DNA of 64,000 nucleotides from Combretum micranthum (GCA_024138025.1 JAMXBD010000172.1:186001-250000), one strand, 5' to 3'. Shown: positions 11,318-25,526, counted from the stretch's first letter. Numbers and translations are program-made. The notes: generated by a model not told the origin, from the letters alone.

Positions 11318-14300
11318 CCAAGGTTTCAGCCGAGAGTCTTAAATTCTTGATTCTTTGTCATTCTGTAATATTCTTCTCCTTGATCTGTTCATACTTTGCT
11401 ATACCCTTTTTTCCCCTTTTAATTTTGGTTTCACTATACAAACTATACCTAGTTGCAGAAGAAGCATGTGATTGAAGACAGCACGAACGATCAAGAGCAA
11501 TAACCATATTGTCATTTTCGCTAAAAGAAAGAAATGTTGAGAATAAGTTCATTCCAGAATTTTCTTCTGGTATTATTATCTATTGAATGCATGAATTGTA
11601 TAGATGTTTAATAAGTTCTGCACACTGCATACTAGTATTACCCTGTGACTTAATGCTTAAGCCGGTTGCAGGCAGGTTGGTGCAAGCATCACTTCCCTTG
11701 TGGCTGAAAAAATTTAGGTATCATGAAGATAATAGAAATTTGTCTATACAAAACTAAGTTAAACCCGCGAAACAATCGAATAATAAGGTTGCCAAATCTT
11801 AGAATTATGTTAAACCGATAACGTTACATTTTGTTTGTTGGAATGGAGCAAGACTAAAAGAATAGCAACTATTTTGTATCATGAAGGGATTATTTTGTGG
11901 GGAAAAAAGCTGTTTATTTAGGAATAGTTAACCATTGGTGAAATGAATGAATTGGAATTTCTTGTCTATGATTGTGGAATTTTTTACCAACCGAACGGGT
12001 GAATTGTTATTTTATAAAATGATAATTTTATTACAATGCGCCAAAGATAATGTAAGTGTATTTCTAAACATATGAATTTGATTCTAGTATGTTTTGGAAC
12101 TTCGTTTTAATATTTATTACATAGAAAAGTATATTTTTCCTCAATGTTACCTCCTTTTATTTGAATTCTCTATATTTTAAAATTTTTACAATGGCTTAAG
12201 GGTTTGTCAAATCTATTAAATTTTCTAGTTGATAGGTTATGACTTATATCAGTTTCAAATTCATCCATGATAATTAATTATTAAAATAATATTAAATATA
12301 TTTATTATAATATAATAAAATAATTATAAAATATTAGTTAATATAATATAATATTGAATTAATAAAAATATATAAATGTAAGACAATGGGTTGGAAAAGA
12401 AAGCAAACATTAAGAATAAACTAAAAATATATATTAATATATATAAATTTTGAACAAAAGTATACTTTCCCTTTGTTAGAAACTTTAAAGTTATTAAAGT
12501 GGAAAAAAGTTTTAAAAAAGAAAATTAATATATATTATTTTTACACCTTAGGAGATTTCTTTTTCCCCTTTTCCTATAAACCACCACCATGATTATGAGC
12601 GGTCCTTGCCATCACTTTCCACACTACTTTATCAGCCCATTTACATCTCCAGATGCTCTCTTAACATCATTACTTAGCATTTGATAATTACAAAACTTAA
12701 ATTATAATATCTATTGAAAGAATTATGAAATATATTTTACATCATTACTTAGCATTTATGAAATATATTTTACATTCATATTCTATAATCAATCAACATA
12801 TACTATGTGATTGTTACGTTTTAAATGAGTAGCGAGTAGATATTAATATATTTAAATAATTGGTATGAATTTATAAAACAGTATGAAAATGACGAGTGGC
12901 TAATCTTGTGGCCATTAATCAGGATCCCATTTCAAACGTAGATCCGGGAAAAGCCATATCGTTTTGTACTTCTACAAAGTCAAATAAAGCATGACTGTTT
13001 AATTACTCAGAACGCATCCAAAATGTAATGAAAACAAATGAAGCAGTCAATATATCAGCTGAAGAACAAAAGCTGCAGCCGTCTAATCTTACTAATTTAT
13101 TCGTTCATGTTCATTGATTGCTTTGCTTTTGTTCGTCCCAATTTGGACACGGAGACCAATAATCTATGATATGTCGGACGCATGATGATCGACGAATATT
13201 TCCCTTTTTAAAATCTAAAACCAGTATTTTATGCCTTTTGAGGGAAGTGGGGAAAAAGAAAAAGAGGAAAGCAAATTCTAGAAAGCTGATTTTTACATTG
13301 ACTTTATATCTATATATTGGAAAATCACAATGCATATCAGACAATTTTTTAACAATAAAAAGAGATTTGAATCTGATTTATCTGTTTGGAAACTGCATTT
13401 AGTTATAAAGCTATTGACAGTGCATGTTCACAATTGCATGATATGATATAATGTTTATAAGGAAATGAAAAAATGATAAAAATAATGGAGACTTTCTCTC
13501 TACTTCATATGCGTCTTAATTCAATGAATTAATTCATTATATTTTATGTGTATTTATTTTATAATTACATGGGGCAATACTTTAAATTTTTAAACAAACA
13601 TTTGGATACGAAAATTTTAATCACTAAACCATAGGTTCTGGGTATAATCAACTGTTTACTTTCTAATGAATGGTTACTCGATTGATCTAGCCGTTATATT
13701 TGCTTTTGCATTTGATTTTTGTTAATTTTTTTGTCTTTATAATTTTCATATGATTTAATTTTTAATAAATTGCAAATAAATGTCTTCGTGTTTAGTTCAT
13801 GTGCACTTAACCTTTATTTTTGAAATTTCTAGGTTTTTAGACACCCTAATATTTAAAAAGTTCATATAGACGGTAAACCGGACTATAGCTTTTAGATTGA
13901 GGGTTTCCAAAAATGCTATCCATATGAAGTCCAAAAAATTCACCAAAAGTTAGGTAAAATAGTTTTGTAAGCTTAGACTTCTAGAATCAGAGAAATAAAA
14001 TAATTGTATCTTTATGAACATAAATCTATTAGTTCAACTTATTATTTAGTGGAAACTCAAATTTTTAGTTTAAGAATACAATGAGACCTAAAGGTAAATT
14101 ATTTAATTTCTAGTAATATACTCTTGACTACTAGCATGTAATATATTAATCAACATTAATATATATATAAATTTATCATAATTAATTGAATACAAATTAT
14201 ACCTAATTCAAACACAAGGAAATAAAACAAACCTAAAAGACATTGGCATTCCTCATCCAGGCATTTTAGTAATAGAAAAGGTACCTTTATAATTGTTACA

Positions 14301-15862
14301 CTAGTTATAACTTGATATCTTGCAAGCACTTTATATGAATTTCGTATTATGCTGGGCTCTTAAAGGTAAATTATAGGACCTAAAGTCCATAACATGACAT
14401 AAAGTAATATGTAGATAACATGTATTGATAAGTAATATTTATACCTATACAAATAAATACATATGCCCTTAAGTAATTGAACATGAAGGGAGATCTTGCC
14501 GAGAGTTTGCTGTGGACTAGATTTGGTGGTAGAAGGAGCACCACCGAAGGAGCGTCATCGACAAACCTCGAACGGCCACCAGAGCACCGCGTGCCGATAA
14601 TGTCAAAAACTCATTAATTTATTAAAAATATTAAATTTGCTATCAAAGAAAATTTTGATTGGAAAAAAAATCTGATGAAAATGAGTGCATATTGTTCCAT
14701 ATTAAATTCTACGAGAACAGTAGATTTTCCTAGAGTATTTTGCAACAAAAATAAAAATAAAAATAAAATAATCAACAATAGCTCGAATCGATCTAACTTG
14801 CCACTTCAACAACTACACCTTAGGCTCATTAACTTAAGGACTTAGTGCCAACCCAACTATAGCATATCATCATTCTTACCTAGCAATTCAGTTCTCATTC
14901 TAAAAGGGGCTTGACCAAAGGCACAAGCTCAATCGTAATCATCAAACAATCCACCTAATCCTAGTACATCTACTCGAAACCTAACACGGACTCTACATAG
15001 TTCTGCTTGTTTTCGACGCACGACTTTAGTTTTACAACTAGTGTGTAATTACTACCATACACTATTATTGACTAAAGCATTGAGTAGATGATTCAAGTGC
15101 CCTCTACTAAGTCAATTACCTTCAAATTAGACTTCCCAACACGGTTTGAACTCCTAAACCATGTTTGGAAGCTCAATTCGCACTTGGGGCTTAGATGCTA
15201 CGAGGTCAAAACAAGGTGGCCTTTCATTATTAGCTAGACCCCAACAAGAGTAAGGAATAAGCGTTAATGATGTTTTCTTGATTGGATCTTCAAATCCATG
15301 CTCAACCAATTAAGATTCTCTCTCCAGAGAATGAAATAATCCATCGCATCAAAAGGTGTCATGTTAAAATTGTCATTTACTAACATTCCTTCCACATGAT
15401 ATACTTCTTACTATCATGCAGGGTTAGAGAATCAAGATGTATCTTATGAGGCATTAATCCACTTCTTCCTGTAAATACTCCACAATATGGAAAGTTAAGA
15501 TAACCAATCAAATCATTGCATAACACCTCCACATACAACAATTATATTCTTTTATACCTGTCACTCTTTGTTGTTACTATATTCTCATCACTCTCTAATC
15601 CTTTGTCAACTTGGTCGTCAAAGTGTCTTTCTCAATATCTCTTAACTTACTTTTGTTATTTTGTGTACACTTTCTCAATTATATTTTTATTTTGTTAGAT
15701 GGCAATACTGATGACAATGCTTGTGAAATAGGCGTAAGGTGTTATATTATTTTACATTTGAGGTTGGTTTCTGAGGGATAGAATAGGATTGATTATTTTC
15801 TGACAAGTGACTCAAATGCCATATAATGCATTAGGTATAGGTGCGTACCTAACAAATTATGT
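11318..15862. other. Intergenic region, AT-rich, no gene recognised
   Basis: The first 250 bp are probably the 3' untranslated region of the receptor kinase gene. Beyond that I found no conserved reading frame. A GC-richer patch at 14490-14600 contains GGAGCACCACCGAAGGAGC, reminiscent in reverse complement of a segment near 32890-32930 in the long LTRs, so fragments of old LTRs may be present. 12660-12780 contains a short direct duplication around ACATCATTACTTAGCATTT. Confidence 0.45.
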
Positions 15863-16297
15863 TTGTCAGCTAAATTGTGTCCTTATGGAAGTGAAAAGCG
15901 GCAACTCTTTAAGGAACTTCGGTTCGGTGGTTTGTTGAGTTTAAAGCTCAATTTTATCAATAGGAAGTTGCTCAAAGACTTACTGTTTGATTTTGATGAA
16001 TACATTCCCACGTTGTATATGGGAGAATGTAAGGTAATAATAAATCTTAGAAAGGTAAAGGAAATTTTTTGGTTGAACTCCACTGAGGTGGATATGGAAT
16101 GTCACAAAATTGATGAAGAAATTGAGGATCATATGAAGATTTTTTTGGATGACAGAGGGCTGAAAGTAGCAATTTTATGGGAGTTGATACTTAAGAAGCA
16201 TGTGGAGTCACCTCACCAATTCAAAGCTACCACAATGCTCTATCTCTTGAGCATTTTCATTTCTCCAACTTTAGACTTTGGAGTCCCAAGAAATTAA
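15863..16297 (+). pseudogene. DUF1985-like / Ulp1-transposon-associated fragment (tentative)
   Basis: The 144-residue open frame contains the phrase FKELRFGGLLSLKLNF near residue 17, followed by alternating hydrophobic segments (NRKLLKDLLFDFDEY, GECKVIINLRKVKEIFWL). It resembles the DUF1985-type domain found upstream of Ulp1-like protease domains in plant Mutator-like elements. Surrounding sequence at 16498-16519 (LEHLEG-like, then GTAATT) could be the end of a following exon. No intact gene can be assembled. The assignment is from general pattern memory and would need a profile search. Confidence 0.35.
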
Positions 16298-16539
16298 CTC
16301 AGTGTGACACAAGATGTAAACAACATTTCTAATTTGAATTAGGTGAAATAGCCATTAGATCGACTGTGTGAAGGAATCAATTGCTGGAGAAAAGACGAGC
16401 AACTCTATGTTAGTGGATGGTTCATGTTGTTAAAGGAATGCATGTTATTTACTAACCCAGAACTCTTCCAACATAAGTGGATCTAGGACAACAACAAAGA
16501 TCTAGAACATTTAGAAGGTAATTTTTTTAGGTTCTGTTA

Positions 16540-17650
16540 TAAGTGCTATGTAGTGTATTTTGTATTTGGTTATTTTTTCCAGTTCCTGTGCTATATCTCT
16601 AGTACTAGGTCTTCAGTTACAGTGTACATCTGCTAGTTAGTATATTTTGTGCTAGGTCATTTATTCTAGGTCATCAGTGACAAGTGCAACGTATTTAAGA
16701 TAGGTAGTGTATTTTGTGCTAAGTCACTTACTCTAGATCAGGTAATCAATACCGGGTGTAATGTATTTAAGCCAAGTAGTTTATTGTAGGTCCTCTTATA
16801 AGTGCTACGTCATTAGTGCCAGGTATGTATTTAGGCTAGGTAATGTATTTTGTGCTCAGTCATTTGCTTCAAGTTATCTTATGATTTAAAACCCACCTAT
16901 AACCTGTAACCCTAATTTTTTTTATCTATCTATTTTCAAGTTTTCATAATAAATTTAAGAGAAGTTTATGTTCTGACATGTCTTCTATACATTTAAAATA
17001 AAAAGATACATGTAGAACAGATAAAATACGTGGCATACCACATTCATGATTCAATATTTAAACACATAAATATATTACTTTTGTCACCATGTCTCATCTA
17101 AGAGACTTATACAAAAACATGGTTAAATTAAATGTCATGTTGACTAATATATAACACATTAAACAATATTAAAGCAAACATGACTTGAACAAATTTTAAT
17201 TAAAAGTTCTAAAATCCTTAACCAGTCTAGTAAATATAAAAGAAAAAAATGTTTGTAGGAGGTAGAAAAGATGGTAACTCCTCCATGTTTCCTTCCTCCA
17301 CTTACCCTTTTAGTAATATTTTTATTTATTTATTTTTAAACTTTGGTACCGAGTTATCAGATATCCATCGAGTTTATTATATGATCCAAACCCGACCCTA
17401 TAACCCTATAGGGTTTTTACTAGATATCAAAACCTGACCTTAAAACCCCATAGAGTTATACCTATAGAGTTTTTAATAGGTCGAGCGGGTCGGGAACCCT
17501 ATTATGGCTTACCCAGTTACATCCCTACTTATAACTACTAGGTCATCAGTGTCCGGTGTAATGTATTAGTACCAAGTAGTGCATTTTGTTTTAGGTCAAG
17601 AATGTTTTAGGTTAATATATTTTGTGCCCGGTGAAGACACTTGACCCATC
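16540..17650 (+). repeat. Diverged CTAGGTC-core minisatellite, split by a hAT-like piece
   Basis: Phrases such as GTATTTTGTGCTAGGTCATTTA, CTAGGTCATCAGTG and GTGTAATGTATTTAAG recur irregularly at 16600-16870 and again at 17530-17650. The two parts are separated by hAT-like sequence (about 16880-17530). Unit spacing varies, so this is a decayed array, not a regular satellite. Confidence 0.55.
16880..17528 (+). mobile_element. hAT/MITE-like element, left-truncated
   Basis: The right end reads GGCTTACCCAGTTACATCCC; its reverse complement begins GGGATGTAACTGGG, typical of plant hAT-type MITE ends. Inside it, 16880-17140 is a diverged direct copy of 21790-22065. The matching left end was not found. 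No transposase was seen. Confidence 0.4.
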
Positions 17651-18039
17651 AAATATATTGACCTATGATATTTTTTGTGCAACTAGCATATTATGATAGT
17701 CTATTGATGTGAGGTCCCTCACAAATTTTGAGATATGGACATTAGGACTTAAAGACGAAGAAGAAAGTCTTAAAGAAATGGGGTATGCACATCGAAGCAC
17801 AATTGGTAGGCATAAAAACACATGCACTCTATTCAATTTGATCATTGTTCTTTAATAGTGTAGTAACCTAATGAATTGATGCAGTCCTCAATCCATAAAA
17901 GTTCCAATTAAATTGGCTTGTTGCATAACCAGACCCAGTAGGACTATTGGCCCTGGAGCCGGGTAAAGAGGTTATATATATATTTCCTTGTTCTTTATTA
18001 CCAAACTAATTCAAATTTGACGTACTTATCCCAAATGCA

Positions 18040-18257
18040 ATGCAATGGATAGAAAATCAATGCTCTAAGGGCAAAGGTTTTTTTGTTGAGAGCACACATC
18101 GAGGTATGGGCTTATGCCCTTGTTGTTTACTTTTTCATTTTAAATGGTTCTATTGTGGTTTAATGGTGTCTTTTTTACACAAGAAAGGGACTAGCAGATT
18201 GAGGAAAGGGAAAAGCTGCTAGAGGAAAAGCACAAGGAGGTCGATGGATTGAGAGAG
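18040..18257 (+). pseudogene. Possible exon relic with charged coiled-coil-like residues
   Basis: Around 18180-18257 the plus strand can be read as a Lys/Glu-rich helix-like peptide (KLLEEKHKEVDGLRE), ending at a GTATCA that could be a splice donor. It lies between two CTAGGTC/GACCTAG repeat patches, as other relic exons in this block do. The function is unknown, and the call depends on context. Confidence 0.25.
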
Positions 18258-18269
18258 GTATCACTTTTG

Positions 18270-18480
18270 GACATACCTAAGCTTGTAAAAGGACCTAGGA
18301 CAAACTAGACTAAGGACCTAGAACTTGTATAAAGACCTAAAACTAACAAATACCTATTATACATGACCTAGTACTTGCAAAAGGACCTAAGACAAATTTA
18401 AATAATGACCTAGTACTTGTATGATGACCTAGAACTAACAAACATACCTAGTACTTGTAGAAGACCTAGCATTGCGGACA
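18270..18480 (-). repeat. GACCTAG-core minisatellite, inverted relative to the 16.5-kb array
   Basis: GACCTAG, GACCTAAGAC and CTAGTACTTGTA phrases recur about every 30-50 bp. GACCTAG is the reverse complement of the CTAGGTC core seen at 16.5-17.6 kb and at 36-43 kb. Confidence 0.55.
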
Positions 18481-20870
18481 TATAACGTCTTTTGTTCTTT
18501 TTTTTTTGTAATTGATATGCACTTCAAGATTACACTAGGAGTACAACAACTTGAGAGACAATATCAGCCAGATTAAAGCACACTTTAAAGAGACATTGTC
18601 CAATATCACTATTAATTTTATAGTTGATATTAAAAAAATTGTTGATCTGACTATGCACAAGTTTTATGCCAATGCAACACAAAATAGCTAGTCAAATCAC
18701 ATCAAAGGTGGTAAAGAAAATGCCAAAGCCGCTTAAGTATGTAAAGACTACCTTCACCAAATTAGATTGAATGCTTTACATTAATCGACATATTCAATTT
18801 TCACTTTTTACAAGCAGTTAATGCTAGGGTGAAAGATATAATTCCAACATCTTTAAGTATAAGCAGTGAATCGTCATGTATGCTCGTGCAAAGCTGGACA
18901 TTTCCAAGTCTAATCCAACCGACATCACAAAAAAAAAAAAAAAAAACAGAAAACACCATCCAAGAAGAAAGATAAAAGGTTAGAGAGGCCTAAACTTCCT
19001 AGAATTCCAGTGGTAATCCTTTACCTTAAACGTTGTTTTAGATCTGCATTCTAGTCTTACGTATTCAAACATGTGATGTGTATTTTAGTATGCCTGCATG
19101 TAAGTCTCCCGAACAGCAAAAGATGTTAGTTTTGCCACTATCAATTGCGTACATTGCCATCTACAATTATACTTTTGACCTCACATTGGATGCTTGGTGA
19201 GTACACATCTAATGTGAACTTTGATATATCCAAGGTGATATGTTCCTACACATACATTGCACAACTTATGTGCCATTATTTGTTGAAGTGAGGTGTTGAT
19301 TCGTACTCCTTACCAGGAGCTATGATAGGCAAAAGCGAAATCGTTGAATTGCATGCATTTGGTGGAAAGTCAGGTTTTGACCTATTTTGACTCCCATACT
19401 ATGTAATTTAGGTTTGAATTTAGTTTTGGATCTTCACTTCTGGTTGATCTTGCTTTAACACATGTACTCTTCTTTTTTAATGATGTTAGTGCAGGTTGTG
19501 GATATGGCCGCAAACAAACAAACTATAAAGTCTAGAAGTAGAGAAAGTGACAGTCATTAGTGGTTCCTCCTGGCTAAATTTTCAATATGATTTTCATACA
19601 TTTGATACGGATGCTAAAATTGTATGTTATGCTGCCACAAGCATCCTTTTAACACTAGCCTGCATATTTTCTTGTAGGTTAAAGTTTTCGATGCTCGTTT
19701 TCAACTTGGCTGAAGCTGTCAAGGACTTACACCATAAGCGGAAATTTTTTTGTCAGATATGTAATTTTGATGAGGTATGCATCAATTCTATTCAAGTAGC
19801 TAACCTTTTTCTTGCCGTGCTAAAATGATTGTTGTCGTTCTTTTATAGTGCAGATTTATACTCTTAGTTTCACTTCAGACTAGTATCCTAGTTTTTATGT
19901 TGCCAGACTATGTGAAAGGAGGTTGCTCGTCCTTGATCAAGAGAAAACATGAGGGCTATGGCGCAAGACGAGGGAACTTATTGAAGTGGTACATTATTCG
20001 ACTGTATTTGTAGTTAGTGTTGTTCACAAACTCCCCCTAACAAACCCCGTGCTAAAAATTTTAAACCACAAATGGGATGCATGGGGCTAGTGGTTGCTCA
20101 TCCTTCCTTCCACAATGATGGCTTTGAATGTAGCCGGTTAAGTGTGAATTTATGACCATTCATTTTCCACCATCCATTGTCGAAGCACGATTTGAAGGAG
20201 GATGGGTAAGCCTCGATGCTGACTTTATTGTGGTGGCATACCATTACCATGTGATCACTCACTTTGCTCTTACTAGTCATTTACAGGTTAGAAGCCACTA
20301 GAGTGTTTGTTATTTTATTTATGCAATGTAAAAAGTTAGAGCTAGAGGTGTCAAAAATTGTAAGACAATGCCATACTTTATTTCTTTTCTTTTTCTACTA
20401 TAGGTTTTGGTATGTATGAAGTGTTGCATCTAATCGTTTCTCTTCCATGGAGCAACTGACCTTCTACAAAAGGTTTGAAATTCTTGCTTCTCTTGTGGAT
20501 TGGACGGAAAATGAAGTGAGGGATGACATTATTTCGCGAGCAACCAATCACTTGTGGTCGTATAAGTCAGACGCTACATTGAGTGTATTGTGTCATTTGG
20601 ATAGAACTAACTACTTTATATTGGGACCTTATTGCTTGTCTATATTTGTATTGTGTAAGAATGATTGTGATTTGTAAAAATTGATGTTCTATTGGTTATG
20701 TTGTAGTACAATAATCTTTGTAGTCGGAACGCATTAAGTCTTGCATTGCCTATTGGTTATGCTATAATACATGATTGTTTGTACCCAGTTCCAAAATTGG
20801 TTATGCTCCGTAAACATAGCAAAAGGAATTAGCACAAAAAGCTAGTACCTTCAGGAATGCCAAAACTTTC
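18481..20870. other. Decayed transposon-gene DNA, no intact gene
   Basis: Short open frames (19547-19828, 20447-20677) show no family I can name. They may be relic exons of the same element as the DUF1985-like fragment at 15863. An A-run lies near 18930-18946. No terminal repeats were found. Confidence 0.35.
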
Positions 20871-21310
20871 TTAAACACTTAGAAGGGACTTAGAACAAAT
20901 GACCCACAACACAACCTAGAACACTTAAAAGGGACCTAAGACAAAAGCATAACAGTCATGTTAGCACCTAAAAACATTTGTGAATGCATATAACATACAA
21001 CATAGCACACTAAAAAGGACCTAGAACGCTTAAAAGGTACCTAGGAAAATGCAATCGTGTTAGCACTTGGAATATTCTTGAATGTCTAGTCAATATGATA
21101 TAGCACACTAACAAGGACTTAGAACACTTAAAAGGGACCTACGATGAAAACATATGAAATCGTGTTAGCACCTAGAACATCCGTGAATGCCTACCACATA
21201 TGACATAGCACACTAAAAAGGGACTTAAGACAAAAACATATCAATCGTGTTAGTACCTAGAACATTCGTCAACACTTAGAACATATGACATAGGATACTA
21301 AAAAGAACAT
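20870..21310 (-). repeat. Imperfect tandem repeat, about 4-5 units of 85-105 bp
   Basis: CATGTTAGCACCTA / CGTGTTAGCACCTAGAACAT recurs at 20957, 21056, 21161 and 21246, each followed by ATATGACATAGCACACTA and AAAAGGGACCTA variants. The core GACCTAG is inverted relative to the CTAGGTC arrays. Confidence 0.75.
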
Positions 21311-21656
21311 AGAACATAGCAATATGGTGGAAGAAAAGTGACTGAAACAAGACTGTAAGTCAATGGTCCATTGAGTTTTCAATGTTTTAAATGGTCAATA
21401 CTAGCTGAATGGGTGATCGGACACTTGTGGATAGGGTTGAAGAAGGGTGACTAAAAACTAAACCATATAATGATTGATCTATGGGATGAGAATGGGGCAA
21501 AAAATCTATCAAGTGGTAATAACAATGTTGTCAAACTCGGCATAGGCCTTAACTTGGACAAGTTATGGGGTCGAGGGTGAGCGGATAAAATTATCTAGAC
21601 TATGGTTGAACTACAATTGAGCCGGGCCATTTCAAGGGATGGTTAAGCATTCAAGG

Positions 21657-22065
21657 TACAGACGTAACGGGTTAGGTTTTGGATAGATTATATAAACCCG
21701 AGACGTGACTCGGTACCTCATGGGATCTACCAAACCCGACCCTATGACCCTACAAGTTCTTCATCCTATATCCAAATCCATCCTATAAGGTTTGATTTAG
21801 AACCTGGAACCCAACCCTAAACCCTAATTTTTTTCCAACCTATTTTTAAATTTTAATAATAAATTTAAGATAAGCCGGTATTTCTTATATATGTTTTCTA
21901 TACATTCAAAAATAAAAAGATACGTGTGGAATAGATAGAATATGTAGAATACCACATTCATAATTCAATAATTAAAAACACAAATATGTTACTTTTGTTA
22001 CCATATCTCATCTAAGAGACTTAGACAAAAACATTGTTAAATTAAGTCTCCTGTTGGGTAATAGA
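21657..22065 (+). mobile_element. hAT/MITE-like element, right-truncated
   Basis: The left end AGACGTAACGGGTTAGG is an MITE-like terminus. 21790-22065 repeats 16880-17140 in the same orientation with visible divergence, including the shared block CTCATCTAAGAGACTTA. The right end is missing. Confidence 0.4.
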
Positions 22066-22670
22066 GATGGATCAGCAGTTGCATTTTCTATTAGGTGATA
22101 TGTATCGGAACAATAAAGATCTCGGTAAAACTTTATGGGAAGCTCCATTTCACTTTTCGTAGCAAGTACACATAACGACTTTTGGTAAGTCATGTTTACT
22201 CTAATCTATCCATTGGAATTTATGCTTTATTTTGATCCATTCTTAGATAAATTCCATGATTCTAGTTTAAGGGTTCAAACGTTGTTTTCCATCTTGTAGG
22301 ATCAAGAAAGGAAGAAATATGTGATTTCAATCAAGATTGGAGGAAAACAACATAATGTTTGAAAGACAGACTCCACTACAACATGCATATTTCAACTGAG
22401 GGTAATGAAACTATGCAAAAGTCTAATTGCATCGGTGATCTACATCAATTAAAATGATACAACCACGCCCTAGGGAAAAAAAAACACAGCTTAAACAGCA
22501 GCAAACTTTCGAGGCTCGATTCGACCCACGAAAAGTAACCTTATCGTTTACTGTCATTGATACGTTACCCTAATTTTAAGCACGTGCTAAAAGGATAAAA
22601 TCCATTATCTAGAATCTACCATGTCAATGAATAACATGTGCTCAAAGTAAATATCATTCATGTTTAAAAT
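22066..22670. other. Unassigned sequence left of the retrotransposon insertion
   Basis: No gene or repeat was recognised. It ends in the target duplication TGTCT. Confidence 0.4.
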
Positions 22671-22675
22671 TGTCT
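22671..22675. repeat. Left 5-bp target-site duplication (TGTCT)
   Basis: TGTCT abuts the TG start of the left LTR and is repeated exactly after the CA end of the right LTR at 33903-33907. A 5-bp duplication is standard for LTR retrotransposon integration. Confidence 0.9.
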
Positions 22676-25457
22676 TGTCACATCCCGAAAAATTAATCCG
22701 TACAGTCCCGCCGTAATTATCAAAGGTTTATGGAGTTCGATCAACTCATGGTTCATAAACATCTCATAATTACTAGGCTTACTAAATAATGCCGCACTTA
22801 AAAGATATTTACAGAAATGGAGACTAGGATTAAGTTTTTGGTACTTACCGGTATTATTCCAGGTATTTTCTGTTATTTCTTATGGATTTCCTGCAAAAGA
22901 AGCTGTAGGGTGGTGAGCATAATTCCACGTGCTCAGTAAGTAGATATAAAAAGGGTAATTATAAACATTATAGGACAAATCACAACCATTTGTTATTATA
23001 TGAATGAATTGTGCAGTCAATCGGGATGCCATCCGCGTGATGTTGACCGGTTCATCACGAGATTAGAGAAATTAACCCCACTTTAATCTGGGTTTCGAGG
23101 AGTTTAACACATATTCATTTTTCATAAAACCGGGAATGTGCAATGGACCGCTGTCCTCCCAAAAACCGTTTAGGACTATCCCTCAGATAGCTTGTAGCCT
23201 TTATTACGACCCCCTCTCTTATCACTTAGTTCAATAAAGGTTAGAAGAAGAAATCCATTCCCACCTGAACGGTCGATTTGTGGATGCAAGGATGCAATAT
23301 GCGATATGGTATGCATGATCGGTTATCAGTTTCACTTATTCTTAATATACATTTTTACTTAGGCGATCAAACAGATATCTCACACCAATATAATAAGATA
23401 AGTAAGCATCCAATATCAAACCAAGCTAATCAACCACACACATTTTATAGCTAACTTACAAGCACAAACAATTATAATGTAAATAATATCCCTTTTTACA
23501 ATTACCATTAATGAACCACTTACCAAAATAGGTTTCGTGTGTGGAATAGAATGTCGTAGAGTTTTTACCTAAAAGAATGATTTTGATAAGATGAATTAGT
23601 ATTATGATGCAAGATCTTGTTTTAGTTGTAGTATGTTATAAGGCTTATTTAAGGAATAAAATGACTTTATTAAAAGATTATAAGTTAGTATATAAGAAAT
23701 TAATGAAGTTATTTTGCTTTTATTAAAAGACATTGTGAAATTAAGCACTTTAGGTACTTAATAATTTTTGAAAAGTTATAATTTTGTTCAAAAGAATTCT
23801 AAATAATTCGATAAGTGGGTATAGCTTGAATTGCTTAGAAAAGTTATTCTAATTTATTGACATATGATTATAGTTTATAATTTCAAGGTTATTATTTCTA
23901 AGAGTTGCTAAGCTTTAAACTTTATAACTAATTATTACATTAATATTTGGTAGTCCTTTTATTGGGGTATGCATGCCATTATTGGTTACTAATATATTTG
24001 TTAAGTAAAGTGTTAAGGTGGTTATGAACATTTAATAGAATTTTCATAATTTCTTTATTTACTAGATATAATTGATAAATTAGTGTAAATATTCAAAAAA
24101 AATGTGAAAAAAATTGTAAGTGTCAATAATGTCAGTATGAATATCTTGGAGTAGTAATATAATATATTTTTATTTTTAGGAATCCTTTTGGTATTTTATA
24201 TTAGAAGTTCGAATTCACTATTCGTAGTATATTCGTAGCTATAATCATGTAATTTTTAAAAATATCAAAATTTCATGAAAAATTCTGAAAATTTTATATG
24301 TTGTAACTAATATTATATTGTACTTACTGTAAAATTTTGGGGCCGAACGAATAAGTTTTGATGTTACAATTATTCCTCATCGGAGATCGGCTAGGATTCA
24401 TTGGCACCACCTCAAGACGGTGAAGTTGCTCCTTCTACGGTTATCGGACGGCCTTCTCTTAATTTTAGACTCTTAACTTCCAAATTTGGTGATTTTCTGA
24501 TTTCAGATGTGGGTTTGGTGAATTTTACAAGTTCTGGGCGGTATTTATAGCGAATTTCCAGAGTTTGTTAATTCGATAAAAATTACCAAGTGTCAAATTT
24601 TTTCATGCAAAAATTACCATGTAATCCTTACATTTTACACGTCCATTCTGGTATCTACAGTGATTTTTGACAAATGTTTGATAATTTCCTAAATTTAGAC
24701 ACCTAATTTGCATGCATGCATAATTATTTTAATTTTGTTCTTATGTAAAAAAAATTTGCCATCTGTTTTCACGAAATTTCCTAATTTTTTCTGATTTTTT
24801 CAGAACTTTGATTGATGTTTATGTCTCCATTTGGTAATTGTTTGGTTAATTTGCTACTTTTTAAGTGAATTGTTGTTTTTTGGGAATTTTCCTCCAATTT
24901 TTCCAAAATTTAGAGTTCTATGCTTTCAGAATGATTATGACATTCCTAGAAGCTTGACAATCCTTGTCTTCCATTTTTGGTGTTTTATAGGAGAATTTAG
25001 AGATATTTAGGTTAATTTAAGGGTATTTTAGTCTTATTACTACTTTAATTTTGGCTTTATTTTATAAATTCAGCCAAATTTTACACTATTCATTGATTTA
25101 ACTATATCTAATTTACATTAATTTACTTTTCGTTCTTACTATTACTTAATTATAATTTACTATTTACTATTTATTTTATCATTTACTATTAACCTTGATT
25201 ATTTACTATTTATCTTTGTTATTATTTATTTAGTCAAGGAATTTTGCTCATTTATTTTTATTTGGATTTTAAATTCTTATATTACTTTTCTAATTTTTGA
25301 TAATTTCTTTTGATTTTTAGAAGAATTATATTCTTAATATCATTTTTCCCTTCCACTTATTTATTCAATTCTAATTATTATCTTACTTAGTTCATATAAA
25401 CATTCTTATATTATTTTAGGTTTAATTCTTGTATTCTATAAAAATCGGGGTATCACA
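22676..25457 (-). repeat. 3' LTR of the chromovirus (left copy)
   Basis: In plus-strand reading it starts TGTCACATCCCG and ends GGTATCACA. It is alignable along its length with 31170-33902. It differs by scattered substitutions, many 1-base indels and one segment of about 40 bp near 24635-24680 that is absent from the other LTR. Confidence 0.93.
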
Positions 25458-25471
25458 TTTCTACCCTCCTT
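25458..25471 (-). promoter_or_regulatory. Polypurine tract (plus-strand primer) of the chromovirus
   Basis: On the minus strand the bases directly before the 3' LTR read AAGGAGGGTAGAAA, a purine-rich stretch with one T. Position and composition fit the polypurine tract used for second-strand synthesis. Confidence 0.75.
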
Positions 25472-25526
25472 AAATTAGGTTTTGTCCTCAAAACCTTTGG
25501 AATTCATAATTTTATCTATGTACATT

